Shown piece by piece: positions 45,411 through 54,568 of a DNA stretch of 64,000 bases (positions within the stretch are counted from its first letter, which is position 1; each line of letters begins with the position of its first letter). The notes below the pieces were generated by a model that saw only the letters and a program-made list of their open reading frames with translations, did not search any database and was not told where the DNA came from. The position numbers were made by a program, and so were the translations under genes. This DNA comes from an uncultured Bacteroidota bacterium (GTDB lineage Bacteria > Bacteroidota > Bacteroidia > Flavobacteriales > Flavobacteriaceae). Location: assembly GCA_902613595.1 (NCBI GenBank), contig CACMHY010000003.1, positions 62,001 through 126,000 on the forward strand, given 5' to 3'.

Positions 45411-45440
45411 TAAATATACGACAACTTTTTTTTCAACCAA
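45411..45440 (-). promoter_or_regulatory. Candidate promoter for rpmH
   Basis: On the minus strand TTG (45440-45438), a 19-base spacer and TATATTTA (45418-45411, seven of eight bases of TAnnTTTG). It lies 37 bases upstream of the rpmH ATG, in the space shared with the divergent gene at 45495. Confidence 0.45.
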
Positions 45441-45494
45441 CTATGTTAAAACACATTTAGCTATTCTTTTTTTTTAACTTTGAAAAAAAGTGTA

Positions 45495-46010
45495 ATGTTT
45501 CCTAAATTTCTAAAATTATTTCTAGCAGTTCTCACATTTGGTTTTGCCATTTACCAGTTTGTTGATGATTATATTGGAAATGGTATAATGATGGTCATAA
45601 TTACAGGGTTTTTAATACTTTCATATTTTAAAAATGAAATAATTTTTTTAGCCTTCTTAAGATTAAGAAAACAAGATTTTGTTGGTACAGAAAGGTGGCT
45701 AATGAGAATACCAAATGTTGAAAGAAATTTGGTGAGAAAACAACAGGGTTATTATAACTATCTATTTGGTATAATTCATTCCCAAAAAAATCTTACTCAG
45801 GCTGAAAAGTTTTTTAAAACAGCAATTAAATTGGGATTATCGATGAATCATGATTTGGCAATGGCGAAAATGAGCCTAGCAGGTATTTATCTTCAAAAAA
45901 GGAGAAAAAGAGAAGCACAGCAACTATTGAATGAAGCTAAAAGACATGACAAACATGGTATGCTTAAGAGCCAGATGAAAATCATTCAGCAACAGATGAA
46001 ACGTATTTAA
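45495..46010 (+). CDS. Membrane protein with TPR-like C-terminal helices
   Basis: A 171-residue protein from the ATG at 45495 (a TTG five codons upstream is also possible). Two membrane helices (LKLFLAVLTFGFAIYQFV and GIMMVIITGFLILSYF) are followed by a cytoplasmic region that looks like tetratricopeptide-type helices: QQGYYNYLFGIIHSQKNL, AEKFFKTAIKLGLSMNHD and AMAKMSLAGIYLQKRRKREA. It is conserved in style with Flavobacteriia genes near rpmH. It may scaffold protein partners at the membrane (inference). Confidence 0.72.
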   Translation: MFPKFLKLFLAVLTFGFAIYQFVDDYIGNGIMMVIITGFLILSYFKNEIIFLAFLRLRKQDFVGTERWLMRIPNVERNLVRKQQGYYNYLFGIIHSQKNLTQAEKFFKTAIKLGLSMNHDLAMAKMSLAGIYLQKRRKREAQQLLNEAKRHDKHGMLKSQMKIIQQQMKRI

Positions 46011-46012
46011 TG

Positions 46013-46921
46013 TCAATCTATTAAAGGTATTTGTATCTCGTACTTTTTCCTTGACTTATTATTTAAATGATTTTGTATTAACCATGGATTAAATATTTTC
46101 AGAAGCTTATAATTAATACCCTGTTCTTTAGCAAAATACGCTATATTTTCAATTGGAAGATCCCAGTGAATAATTTTTACCGGAGTAGAGTTATATAAAT
46201 CAGATTTCTCAAAAACATACCCATAACTAGTGGGATTTGATAAAATATCTTTTACCGCAAGTATTCTAAAAACATAACGACTAGTTTCATTATTTAATAA
46301 GAGATCATAATAATTTTTTACTTTTTGTCTAATTAATTCCTTTTCAATACCATAAATTCCTCTATTAAAAGATGCCGCTGCTAAAGTCCAACTTCCAAAC
46401 TTGGATTTAGCTTTTTTCAAATATTTACATGCTACCCTAGTAGATTTCTCAATATGATATCTTTCATCAACATTACTGTTTACCTCTAAACCAAATTGTT
46501 TTGCAGTAGATGGCATCAATTGCCAAAATCCCTTTGCACCTCTTGGTGAACGAGCGTTTTCCAAACCGCTTTCGATGACTGCCAAATATTTAAAATCATC
46601 AGGAACACCTTCTTCATTTAAAATTGCTTCAATTTTAGGAAACCACTTATTGGCTCTTTTAATTAATAGCATCATATTAGACTGCCAGTAGGTGTTAACC
46701 AGTAATTCTCTATCTAAACGTTCCTTAATGTCAGAAAAATTGATTGGTACTTTTTCTCCACAGAAATCCAAGTTATTTGGTGATTTTAGGGCAAAAACTT
46801 TTAATTTTTTGTTGTTTATAATAGTTTCTGACACCTGACTTCTCATGGAAAAATTGAAGCCAGAAAACAACAAAATCAAAAAAATAAATTTAAAGGCACT
46901 GCTGCCCATATTTAACTTCAT
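46013..46921 (-). CDS. Lytic murein transglycosylase (SLT domain), exported
   Basis: A 302-residue exported protein with an N-terminal signal segment (FIFLILLFSGFNFSMRS). The goose-lysozyme-like SLT domain spans about residues 95-235: DFKYLAVIESGLENARSP with the catalytic Glu, GAKGFWQLMPSTAKQFGL, and TLAAASFNRGIYGIE. No LysM repeats are visible, although the C-terminal SDLYNSTPVKIIHWDLP region may be a short wall-binding part. It cleaves peptidoglycan. The next gene upstream on this strand is an alpha/beta hydrolase, 15 bases away. Confidence 0.93.
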   Translation of the reverse strand: MKLNMGSSAFKFIFLILLFSGFNFSMRSQVSETIINNKKLKVFALKSPNNLDFCGEKVPINFSDIKERLDRELLVNTYWQSNMMLLIKRANKWFPKIEAILNEEGVPDDFKYLAVIESGLENARSPRGAKGFWQLMPSTAKQFGLEVNSNVDERYHIEKSTRVACKYLKKAKSKFGSWTLAAASFNRGIYGIEKELIRQKVKNYYDLLLNNETSRYVFRILAVKDILSNPTSYGYVFEKSDLYNSTPVKIIHWDLPIENIAYFAKEQGINYKLLKIFNPWLIQNHLNNKSRKKYEIQIPLID

Positions 46922-46936
46922 TTTATTTTAATTTAT

Positions 46937-47590
46937 TCATTTTTGCAGTATTGCAGGCAGCTCCCTATTGAACCAACTTGATTGTGTAATTATGGCAGCA
47001 TGTCCTCCTTTAATTTTAACAACCGGTTTAACAATATTTTTGAGAGGAAAAACAGTATCAGACTCTCCATGAATATGGATAAGTTTTGTTGAAAATTTAT
47101 TTTGATCCCAATTAACAAGTGCATCAACAGCCCAATTTAAATATTCTGGATTACGCTCAGAAAGATATCTTTGGTAAAGCGCTACTCGCTTTCTAATTCC
47201 TTTACCAAAAGCAAAAATTGCTAAATAATCTAAGTTATCAATCCACTGTGTAGGTAGAAGTTTATGAATATTTGTTTTTTTCGCCATTTTCATTGGTAAT
47301 GGAAGTTCGTCTTTAACTTTAATACTTGAAACGATTACTATTTTTTTCACTGAAATGTGCTTTGCCATTTCCTGAACCAATATTCCCCCAAATGACACAC
47401 CTAATAGAATTGGATTCTCAAAAATAATTCGAGTACTCATTCTTTTTGCGTATTTACCAATAGGTTCGTCTTTTAAAGGCGGTATCCAACTCAAAAGATG
47501 AGTTTGAAAATTCATAGGTAATTTTAAATATTCAAAAATTTTTGGGCTTGCAGCCATTCCAGGCATACAGTATACGTGAATTGGTTTCAT
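46937..47590 (-). CDS. Alpha/beta hydrolase
   Basis: A 217-residue cytoplasmic alpha/beta hydrolase. The oxyanion-side motif is CMPGMAASPKIFEYL, the nucleophile elbow is LLGVSFGGILVQEMA (GxSxG), the acid is in IHGESDTVFPL, and the catalytic His is in KIKGGHAAII. Similar small hydrolases are widespread in Flavobacteriia with no known substrate. Its stop lies 15 bases before the lytic transglycosylase start. Confidence 0.87.
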   Translation of the reverse strand: MKPIHVYCMPGMAASPKIFEYLKLPMNFQTHLLSWIPPLKDEPIGKYAKRMSTRIIFENPILLGVSFGGILVQEMAKHISVKKIVIVSSIKVKDELPLPMKMAKKTNIHKLLPTQWIDNLDYLAIFAFGKGIRKRVALYQRYLSERNPEYLNWAVDALVNWDQNKFSTKLIHIHGESDTVFPLKNIVKPVVKIKGGHAAIITQSSWFNRELPAILQK

Positions 47591-47691
47591 TTGTCACTTC
47601 AAATCGTCTCTTTATTGGTTATTTTTTTGTACTTTAGCCATCCCTAAATAAGCAAATTTAAACAACTATATTAAATAAATAATCAATCATT

Positions 47692-47991
47692 ATGACTATA
47701 GATGATTTAACTTTAGTAAACAATGAATTTTTAAGACAGTTCGAAGTTAAAATTGAAGATAGTCTAGCTAGAATAGAATATTCCGAACAAGAAAGGAAAA
47801 TTTTTCTCACTAAATTACATATTCCAAAGGAGATTCAGAACAAACAATTTGAGGAAGCATTTATTGTTAAAGTTCTTGAGTTTATTTCAGAAAAAAATCT
47901 AAGAATTGTTCCGACATCTCCAAAAATAGCGAGATTCGTTAGATCTAATCGTAGATATAAACAACTTCTTCCGGTAGGCATAAAGCTTTAA
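47692..47991 (+). CDS. GNAT-type N-acetyltransferase-like protein (NATD1-like)
   Basis: A 99-residue protein with the short NATD1/YidJ-type GNAT pattern: FLRQFEVKIEDSLARIEYSE, FLTKLHIPKEIQNKQFEEAF, VKVLEFISEKNLRIVPTSP and IARFVRSNRRYKQLL. The acetyl-CoA loop appears degenerate, because the usual GxG-like turn is replaced by QNKQF, so activity is uncertain. It is convergent with mtaB and overlaps its stop by four bases. Confidence 0.72.
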   Translation: MTIDDLTLVNNEFLRQFEVKIEDSLARIEYSEQERKIFLTKLHIPKEIQNKQFEEAFIVKVLEFISEKNLRIVPTSPKIARFVRSNRRYKQLLPVGIKL

Positions 47992-49346
47992 GCTGTGTTT
48001 TGAACTCTTACAAAACCTTCATTGTCAATCTTTTCAAGTTTTACCTTAAGCAAAGTGTTCACGAGTTTTGGGTCCCAAGGCATTCTTATTTTAATATAAT
48101 TTTTTGTAAAGCCAGTTATGTATCCTTTCTTATTCTCACTCTCAAATAATACTTCAAAACTTTTTCCAAGCTGAGATTTATAAAAATGTCTTCTCTTTTT
48201 TGTAGACAATAACCTTAACATTTTACTTCTTTTATTTCTAGTTGATTTATCTATTCTATTTTTGATTTTAATAGCTTCAGTATTGTCCCTTTCCGAATAA
48301 GTAAACACATGCAGATAGGAAATCTCTAAACTTGAGATATAGTTGTACGTTTCTAAAAAAATTTGGTCTGTTTCTCCAGGGTAACCGACTATAACATCTG
48401 CTCCAATACAAGCATTTGGGAGAAAAGATCTTATTTGTCTTATTTTTTCTGAATATAATGATGTCATATAACGTCGTTTCATACTTTTTAATATTTTGTC
48501 ACTACCACTTTGTAATGGAATATGGAAGTGTGGTGCGAAACGATTGCTTTTAGCAATGAACTTAATTATATCTTCACTTAGAAGATTCGGCTCAATTGAA
48601 GATATACGAAAACGATAAATAGATTTTAAATCATCCAAGGCTTTAATAAGATCTAAAAAAGTATGCTCATGTTTCTTGTTTCCATACTCACCTTTGCCGT
48701 AGTCACCTATATTTACTCCAGTAAGAACAATTTCTTTTAGCCCTGAATCAGCAATTTTTTTTGCATTTTCGATAATACTTAATAAAGAATCACTTCTTGA
48801 AATTCCTCTTGCTTTGGGAATTGTACAATATGAACATTTATAATCGCAACCATCTTGAATTTTTAAAAAAGCCCTAGTTCTTTCATTTAAGGAATAACTG
48901 GCCTCATAAAAGTTAGCATCTTCAATTTCACATGAATGAATTTCTGCAAATTCATTTTTTTCAAGATTATTAACGTATTCTATTAGTTTAAATTTTTCTG
49001 TTGCACCAAGAACCAAATCTACGCCTTGAATGGAAGCGATTTCATTTGGCTTTAATTGTGCATAACATCCAATCGCAGCTATAAATGCACTAGGATTATT
49101 TTTTTGTGCTTTTTTAACAAGATTACCAAATTCTTTATCAGCATTCTGAGTAACTGAACAGGTGTTGATAACATACAAGTCTGCAACAGAATTATATGGA
49201 ACTATTTGATACTGGGAAGAAGCAAATACTCTTGAAATTGTTGCTGTTTCTGAGAAATTAAGTTTACACCCCAAGGTGTGAAAAGCAACCTTTTTTAAGT
49301 TTAATTTTTTTTTAATTACTGGTGGAATAATTTTTTCCTTAACCAT
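47988..49346 (-). CDS. mtaB: tRNA (N6-threonylcarbamoyladenosine(37)-C2)-methylthiotransferase
   Basis: A 452-residue radical SAM methylthiotransferase. The N-terminal cluster cysteines are in AFHTLGCKLNFSE, YVINTCSVTQNADKEF and AAIGCYAQL. The radical SAM motif is DGCDYKCSYCTIPKARG. A TRAM-like C-terminal domain (FEVLFESENKKGYITGFTKN) follows. The LGCKLN start rather than LGCQMN favours MtaB over MiaB. It modifies t6A37 in tRNAs reading ANN codons. Confidence 0.95.
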   Translation of the reverse strand: MVKEKIIPPVIKKKLNLKKVAFHTLGCKLNFSETATISRVFASSQYQIVPYNSVADLYVINTCSVTQNADKEFGNLVKKAQKNNPSAFIAAIGCYAQLKPNEIASIQGVDLVLGATEKFKLIEYVNNLEKNEFAEIHSCEIEDANFYEASYSLNERTRAFLKIQDGCDYKCSYCTIPKARGISRSDSLLSIIENAKKIADSGLKEIVLTGVNIGDYGKGEYGNKKHEHTFLDLIKALDDLKSIYRFRISSIEPNLLSEDIIKFIAKSNRFAPHFHIPLQSGSDKILKSMKRRYMTSLYSEKIRQIRSFLPNACIGADVIVGYPGETDQIFLETYNYISSLEISYLHVFTYSERDNTEAIKIKNRIDKSTRNKRSKMLRLLSTKKRRHFYKSQLGKSFEVLFESENKKGYITGFTKNYIKIRMPWDPKLVNTLLKVKLEKIDNEGFVRVQNTA

Positions 49347-49389
49347 TTTAAATCTGTAAATTCATAACAAATATATTAACAAAATTTTC

Positions 49390-51009
49390 ATGCATAAATT
49401 AATTGCAATTCAATATTATATTAATTTCTGTCTGATCTTACATTTTTTTCTAATAAGCTGTGACAACTCGAAAAAAGTCCAAAATAAAACTGTATTTCGT
49501 TATAATGAGTATAGAAATATCACATCTCTAGATCCAGCTTTTTCTAGAAATCCACAAAATATTTGGCCAATTAATCAATTATTTAATGGTTTAGTTCAAT
49601 TAACTAAAGATTTAAATATTGAGGCCGAGATCGCTAACTCGTGGTCATTAAGTCCTGATGGTCTAATTTATACATTTTATCTTCGTGATGATGTTTACTT
49701 TCATGAATCCCCAATTTTTGGTAAGAAAAAAACTAGGAAAGTAGAGGCGAAGGATTTTGTTTTCAGTTTCGATCGTTTAAAAGATCCCTTAGTTGCATCA
49801 CCTGGGAGTTGGATTCTTCAAAATGTAGAAAAATACGAAGCAACTGCTGAGGATATTTTAACCATTACTCTTAAAAACCCATTTCCAGCCTTTTTGGGAC
49901 TTCTCACAATGCGCTATTGTTCTGTTGTACCTAAAGAGGTAACTACAAATTACGGACTTAATTTCAGATCTAATCCAATCGGCACTGGTCCTTTTTATTT
50001 TAAAAGATGGGATGAAAATGTAAAATTAGTTTTATTAAAAAATCAAAAATATTTCGAAAAGGATAAAAAGGGTAATCAATTACCTTTTCTTGACGCAATT
50101 GCAATTAGATTTATTCCAGATATACAGAGTGAATTTATGCTTTTTTTGCAGGGAAAGTTAGATTTTATAAATTCTCTGGATGCCTCATACAAAGATGAAC
50201 TACTTAATTATGATGGGACTTTACGAAGTAAATATTATGCAAAAATAAACATGCTTAAGGGACCTTATTTGAATTCTGAATACATAGGGATATACCTTGA
50301 TAGCAAAAACCCAGCAATAAAATCTAAAAAAATAAGAAAAGCACTAAATATAGGTTTTGACAGAAAATTGATGGTATCATTCTTAAGAAATAATATAGGT
50401 TATCCTGCAAAAAAAGGTTTTATACCTAAAGGACTACCTGGAACCAGTGATAAAGAAATTGAATATGATCCTAAATTAGCAAAAAGATTAGTCGAAGATT
50501 ACATAAAACAAAGCGGAGAAAGGCCAACTTTAAAATTGGCAACTGATTCTAATTATATAGACCTATGTGAATATCTGCAGAGAGAATTTCAAAAAATTGG
50601 AATTGAAATTATAATTGATGTAATGCCAACTGCATCATTAAGACAAGCTAAATCTTCAGGTAAACTTGAACTTTTCAGAGCTAGTTGGATAGCAGATTAT
50701 CCAGATGCTGAAAATTACTTATCACTTTTTAACAGTATCAACTTTTCACCTAATGGCCCGAACTATACTCACTATAAGAATCTAACCTTTGATAAAATGT
50801 ATAAAAATTCATTGAAAATTTTGTCAGATAGTCTACGCTATAAAAAATACAAGCATATGGACTCCCTTGCTTTCAGTGATTTTCCAATCATACCACTTTA
50901 CTATGATCAGGTTGTACGCTTTGTTCAAAAAGATATTATAAATATGGAAATAAATCCTATTAACTTATTAGTTTTAAAAAACACAAAAAAATTGGGGAGT
51001 AGAAATTAA
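49390..51009 (+). CDS. ABC transporter substrate-binding lipoprotein, peptide family 5
   Basis: A 539-residue lipoprotein (LILHFFLISCDNSKK, Cys24). It has the solute-binding family 5 pattern: NITSLDPAFSRNPQNIWPIN, LFNGLVQLTKDLNIEAEIAN, SWSLSPDGLIYTFYLRDDV and the conserved KAKDFVFSFDRL-like segment. The later part includes IGTGPFYFKRWDEN and KIRKALNIGFDR. It binds oligopeptides or similar ligands for import. No permease or ATPase genes of the importer are next to it. Confidence 0.93.
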   Translation: MHKLIAIQYYINFCLILHFFLISCDNSKKVQNKTVFRYNEYRNITSLDPAFSRNPQNIWPINQLFNGLVQLTKDLNIEAEIANSWSLSPDGLIYTFYLRDDVYFHESPIFGKKKTRKVEAKDFVFSFDRLKDPLVASPGSWILQNVEKYEATAEDILTITLKNPFPAFLGLLTMRYCSVVPKEVTTNYGLNFRSNPIGTGPFYFKRWDENVKLVLLKNQKYFEKDKKGNQLPFLDAIAIRFIPDIQSEFMLFLQGKLDFINSLDASYKDELLNYDGTLRSKYYAKINMLKGPYLNSEYIGIYLDSKNPAIKSKKIRKALNIGFDRKLMVSFLRNNIGYPAKKGFIPKGLPGTSDKEIEYDPKLAKRLVEDYIKQSGERPTLKLATDSNYIDLCEYLQREFQKIGIEIIIDVMPTASLRQAKSSGKLELFRASWIADYPDAENYLSLFNSINFSPNGPNYTHYKNLTFDKMYKNSLKILSDSLRYKKYKHMDSLAFSDFPIIPLYYDQVVRFVQKDIINMEINPINLLVLKNTKKLGSRN

Positions 51010-51012
51010 ATA

Positions 51013-51264
51013 TTACTTCTTAAACTTAGAATATTTATTTTTAAACTTATCAATGCGCCCAGCTGTATCGACTAATTTAGATTTACCCGTATAGTAAGGG
51101 TGAGAAGTTCTTGATATTTCGAGTTTAACCAAAGGATACTTTACTCCTTCAACTTCAATTGTCTCTTTAGAGTTAACGGTTGATTTCGTAATAAAAACGT
51201 CATCATTTGACATGTCTTTAAAAGCTACAAGCCTGTAGTTGTCTGGGTGTATATTTGCTTTCAT
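51013..51264 (-). CDS. rpmE2: 50S ribosomal protein L31, type B
   Basis: An 83-residue protein: [20 protein letters not shown], then [40 protein letters not shown] and a basic tail. It has no cysteines, so it is the zinc-free (C-minus) form, the type found in Bacteroidetes. It is convergent with the peptide-binding gene, three bases apart. Confidence 0.97.
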   Translation of the reverse strand: MKANIHPDNYRLVAFKDMSNDDVFITKSTVNSKETIEVEGVKYPLVKLEISRTSHPYYTGKSKLVDTAGRIDKFKNKYSKFKK

Positions 51265-51280
51265 GTAAACAATTAGTTTG

Positions 51281-51288
51281 CAAATTTA
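51281..51288 (-). promoter_or_regulatory. -7 promoter element for rpmE2
   Basis: TAAATTTG on the minus strand matches TAnnTTTG exactly and ends 17 bases before the rpmE2 ATG. No convincing TTG is seen at the -33 position. Confidence 0.35.
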
Positions 51289-51361
51289 ATTTTATTTTTT
51301 TTAAAAATATTAAACCCAGGTTTTTTTTTTAAATTCGGGATGAATTTAGTTTAATTAAATT

Positions 51362-51886
51362 ATGGGAGGATCATTTACTTCAGTCAAAACAATTATAACC
51401 AACTTCGGTCTTATTTTAGGTTTAACATCGGTTGTATTTCAACTTATGCTGTACTTTTTTGATATGCATTATAAAAATGATACTACTGCCGGAATCATAT
51501 CCTTAATTATTATGATTGGAATTCTTATTTACAGCTTTATTCAGTTTAAAAAAGCTAATGAAGGTTTTATTTCCCTAAGTGAAGCTTTGAAAATTGGATT
51601 AGGAGTTTCTCTTGTATCTGCAATTATAAGTATTATATATACCCAAATTTTAGTAAATTTTTTAGATCCAGAAACCATGAACAAGTCATTAGATTTAACT
51701 ATCGAGAATATGCGGATTCAAAACCCTGAAATGCCAAAGGAAACGCTTGAAAGTGTTCGATCCATTCAAAAAAAAATGTCTTCTCCTTTGATTTTTTCAG
51801 CTATACAGATAATTTTTGCATTATTTTTTGGGTTTGTAATATCATTAATTGGAGGCCTAATAGTTAAAAAATCAAAACCTGAATAA
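51362..51886 (+). CDS. DUF4199 family membrane protein
   Basis: A 174-residue protein with four predicted membrane helices. The arrangement FGLILGLTSVVFQLMLYFFD, IMIGILIYSFIQFKKANEGF, ISLSEALKIGLGVSLVSAII and FALFFGFVISLIGGLIVKK matches DUF4199, a Bacteroidetes membrane family of unknown function that typically precedes a family 2 glycosyltransferase gene. That holds here: the GT2 gene starts 24 bases after its stop. Confidence 0.9.
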   Translation: MGGSFTSVKTIITNFGLILGLTSVVFQLMLYFFDMHYKNDTTAGIISLIIMIGILIYSFIQFKKANEGFISLSEALKIGLGVSLVSAIISIIYTQILVNFLDPETMNKSLDLTIENMRIQNPEMPKETLESVRSIQKKMSSPLIFSAIQIIFALFFGFVISLIGGLIVKKSKPE

Positions 51887-51910
51887 GTCAAATTTTGTAG
51901 TTTTGCTGTT

Positions 51911-52864
51911 ATGCAAAATTCCACTTTAGTTTCTATTGTAGTTCCTCTTCTTAACGAGGAAGAATCGATTGTAAAACTCAGCAACTGGATTTTTGAATCC
52001 CTTAGAGAATGTAACTTTAGTTTTGAAATTATTTTTGTAGATGATGGTAGCGAAGACTCTTCATGGGATATAATTATTGAGCTATCTAAAAAGTTCAAAA
52101 ATATAAGCGGTATTAGATTCACAAAAAATTATGGAAAGTCACAGGCTTTACACGCTGGTTTTAAAAGTGCGAGAGGTGATTTTATTGTAACACTCGACGC
52201 AGATCTTCAGGATTCACCTGAAGAGATAACTAAAATGATTGATCTTCTAAGTGATGGCTACGATCTAATATCGGGTTGGAAAAAAAAACGATATGATTCC
52301 ATTTTATTTAAAAACTTACCCTCTAAACTTTTTAATTGGGCAGCGAGACGTGTTTCAGGAATAAAATTACACGATTTTAACTGTGGCATAAAAGCCTACA
52401 AAAAAGAGGTAGCAAAAACTATTAATATTTATGGTGAAATGCATCGGTTTATTCCAGTTCTTGCTGCACAAGAGGGGTTTAACAAAATTGGAGAGCAAAT
52501 TGTAAAACACCAAGCACGCCAGTTTGGAAAAACTAAATTTGGTTCAGACCGTTTTTTTAGAGGTTTTTTTGACCTTCTAACTATTTGGTTTATAAATAAG
52601 TTTGGTAAAAGACCAATGCACTTTTTTGGTTTATGGGGCAGCTTTATGCTGCTTATCGGTTTCGCATTTACAGTTTACCTTGGAATTGAAAAACTTTTTT
52701 TAATTAAACAAGCTAGGTTAATCACTAGTCGCCCGGAATTCTATATTTCTCTTACTTTAATGTTGTTGGGTAGCCAATTTTTTATAGCAGGTTTTTTAGG
52801 TGAAATTATACTAAAAAACAGAAAGACTACTGGTGAATATAAAATTAAAGAACAGACATTGTAA
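51911..52864 (+). CDS. Glycosyltransferase family 2, polyprenyl-phosphate type
   Basis: A 317-residue GT-A enzyme with two C-terminal membrane helices. The catalytic domain has SIVVPLLNEEESI, IIFVDDGSEDSSWDI, a DxD-type motif in TLDADLQDSPEEI, and FNCGIKAYKKEV. The helices (FFGLWGSFMLLIGFAFTVYL and FYISLTLMLLGSQFFIAGFL) are those of DPM1/GtrB-like transferases that load a sugar on polyprenyl phosphate. The next gene is a phosphohexomutase with no intergenic base, which could provide the sugar-1-phosphate precursor. Confidence 0.92.
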   Translation: MQNSTLVSIVVPLLNEEESIVKLSNWIFESLRECNFSFEIIFVDDGSEDSSWDIIIELSKKFKNISGIRFTKNYGKSQALHAGFKSARGDFIVTLDADLQDSPEEITKMIDLLSDGYDLISGWKKKRYDSILFKNLPSKLFNWAARRVSGIKLHDFNCGIKAYKKEVAKTINIYGEMHRFIPVLAAQEGFNKIGEQIVKHQARQFGKTKFGSDRFFRGFFDLLTIWFINKFGKRPMHFFGLWGSFMLLIGFAFTVYLGIEKLFLIKQARLITSRPEFYISLTLMLLGSQFFIAGFLGEIILKNRKTTGEYKIKEQTL

Positions 52865-54568
52865 ATGAGTTTAGAAGAAACGATTTTAGAATGGTTTTCA
52901 CCTCCATTTGATAGAAATGTTAGAGACGCCATACTCTTGTTAAAAAAAGAACCAAAAAAATTAGAAGATGCTTTCTACACCTCTTTAGACTTTGGAACAG
53001 GTGGTATTCGCGGAATAATGGGTGTTGGAACTAACAGGATTAATAAGTATACCCTTGGAAAGTGTACTCAAGGATTATCTAATTTCTTGAAAAAAAAATA
53101 TTCAGGCGAAAAAATTAAAGCTGTAGTCGCATATGATTGTCGTAATCAAAGTAGAAATTTTGCACATGATGTCGCAGATGTATTAACTGCAAATGGAATT
53201 TACTGCTATTTGTTTAGTGACCTGAGACCAACACCTGAATTATCCTTTTGCATTAGATATTTAAAAGCTAATTGCGGTATTGTATTAACAGCATCACACA
53301 ACCCCCCTGAATACAATGGATATAAGGTGTATGGCGAAGATGGGGGTCAACTAGTCCCTCCAGATGACATTTTAGTCATAAAAGAAATCAATGATCTAAA
53401 ATATAATGAAATTTTATTTAATAGAAATAAAAAACTATTAAACTACATTGATAATGAAATTGATAATGAATATCATAAGATTGTTCTTCAAGAGGCCCAA
53501 ATGAATCAAAAAAACCAGGATGAGCTAAAGGTTGTTTTCACTCCAATTCATGGGACATCCATAACTGCTATTCCTCAAGTTTTAAAAAAAGCAGGCTATA
53601 AAAAAATTTATACAGTTAAAGAACAAGAAAAGCCTGATGGCAATTTCTCTACGGTTAGTTCTCCAAATCCGGAAGAAAAAGAAGCACTTAAGATGGCTGT
53701 AGACCTAGCAGATAAGAAAAATGCTGACATTGTTATTGGAACAGACCCAGATGCAGATCGCTTGGGAATAGCTATTCGTGATTCAAAAGATGATTGGTAT
53801 TATCTAAATGGTAACCAAATAATGACTGTTTTAACCGAATATTTACTTTCTAAAAAAAAGGCAATTAAACAATTAAATTCTAAGAATTTTATTGCATCAA
53901 CTATAGTTTCCTCTCCAATAATTAAAATTATAGCGAATGCATATGATATAAAACACATCTACTGTTTAACAGGATTTAAATGGATCGCTAAACTTATTAA
54001 AGATCATCCTGAATTAGAATACGTTTGCGGTGGAGAAGAAAGTTTTGGATTTTTGGTTGGAAATAAAGTTCGAGATAAGGATGCTATTTCAGCCTCGTTA
54101 CTTACATGTGAATTAGCATCAGAATTGAAATCACAAAATAAAAGTATCTATAAATATTTAATCAACTGTTATAAAAAATATGGAATTTATAATGAAAGAT
54201 TGAAATCCATAACAAAGGAAGGTAAGGAGGGTTTAGAAGAAATAAAAAGTATAATGGCTAAATTCAGAAAAAATCCACCTCTGCAAATAGCTGGAATTAA
54301 TACAATTATAGTTGAAGATTATTCTCAAAGAACCATACTAGATTTGAAAAGTGGTAAAAAAGAGAGTATTTCTCTTCCAAAGTCAGATGTTTTAATATTC
54401 ATTTTAGAAGATAAAAGTAGAATTGGGCTAAGACCAAGTGGTACAGAACCAAAGATAAAATTTTATTTTTCAGTTTGTGACAACTATAAACCAAACGTTA
54501 CATGGGAAAAACAACAACAAATACTTAACAAAAAAATTGATTTACTATTAAATGACATGATCCCTTAA
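52865..54568 (+). CDS. Phosphoglucomutase/phosphomannomutase family protein
   Basis: A 567-residue alpha-D-phosphohexomutase, similar in length to the PgcA/PGM2 type. The sequence opens with the domain-one signature LDFGTGGIRGIMGVGTNRIN. The phosphoserine is Ser144 in TASHNPPEYNGYKVYG, the metal-binding loop is GTDPDADRLGIAI, the sugar-binding loop is CGGEESFGFLVG, and the phosphate-binding loop is GLRPSGTEPKIKFY. It interconverts hexose 6- and 1-phosphates for glycan precursors. It abuts the GT2 gene and overlaps the next ABC gene by one base. Confidence 0.95.
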   Translation: MSLEETILEWFSPPFDRNVRDAILLLKKEPKKLEDAFYTSLDFGTGGIRGIMGVGTNRINKYTLGKCTQGLSNFLKKKYSGEKIKAVVAYDCRNQSRNFAHDVADVLTANGIYCYLFSDLRPTPELSFCIRYLKANCGIVLTASHNPPEYNGYKVYGEDGGQLVPPDDILVIKEINDLKYNEILFNRNKKLLNYIDNEIDNEYHKIVLQEAQMNQKNQDELKVVFTPIHGTSITAIPQVLKKAGYKKIYTVKEQEKPDGNFSTVSSPNPEEKEALKMAVDLADKKNADIVIGTDPDADRLGIAIRDSKDDWYYLNGNQIMTVLTEYLLSKKKAIKQLNSKNFIASTIVSSPIIKIIANAYDIKHIYCLTGFKWIAKLIKDHPELEYVCGGEESFGFLVGNKVRDKDAISASLLTCELASELKSQNKSIYKYLINCYKKYGIYNERLKSITKEGKEGLEEIKSIMAKFRKNPPLQIAGINTIIVEDYSQRTILDLKSGKKESISLPKSDVLIFILEDKSRIGLRPSGTEPKIKFYFSVCDNYKPNVTWEKQQQILNKKIDLLLNDMIP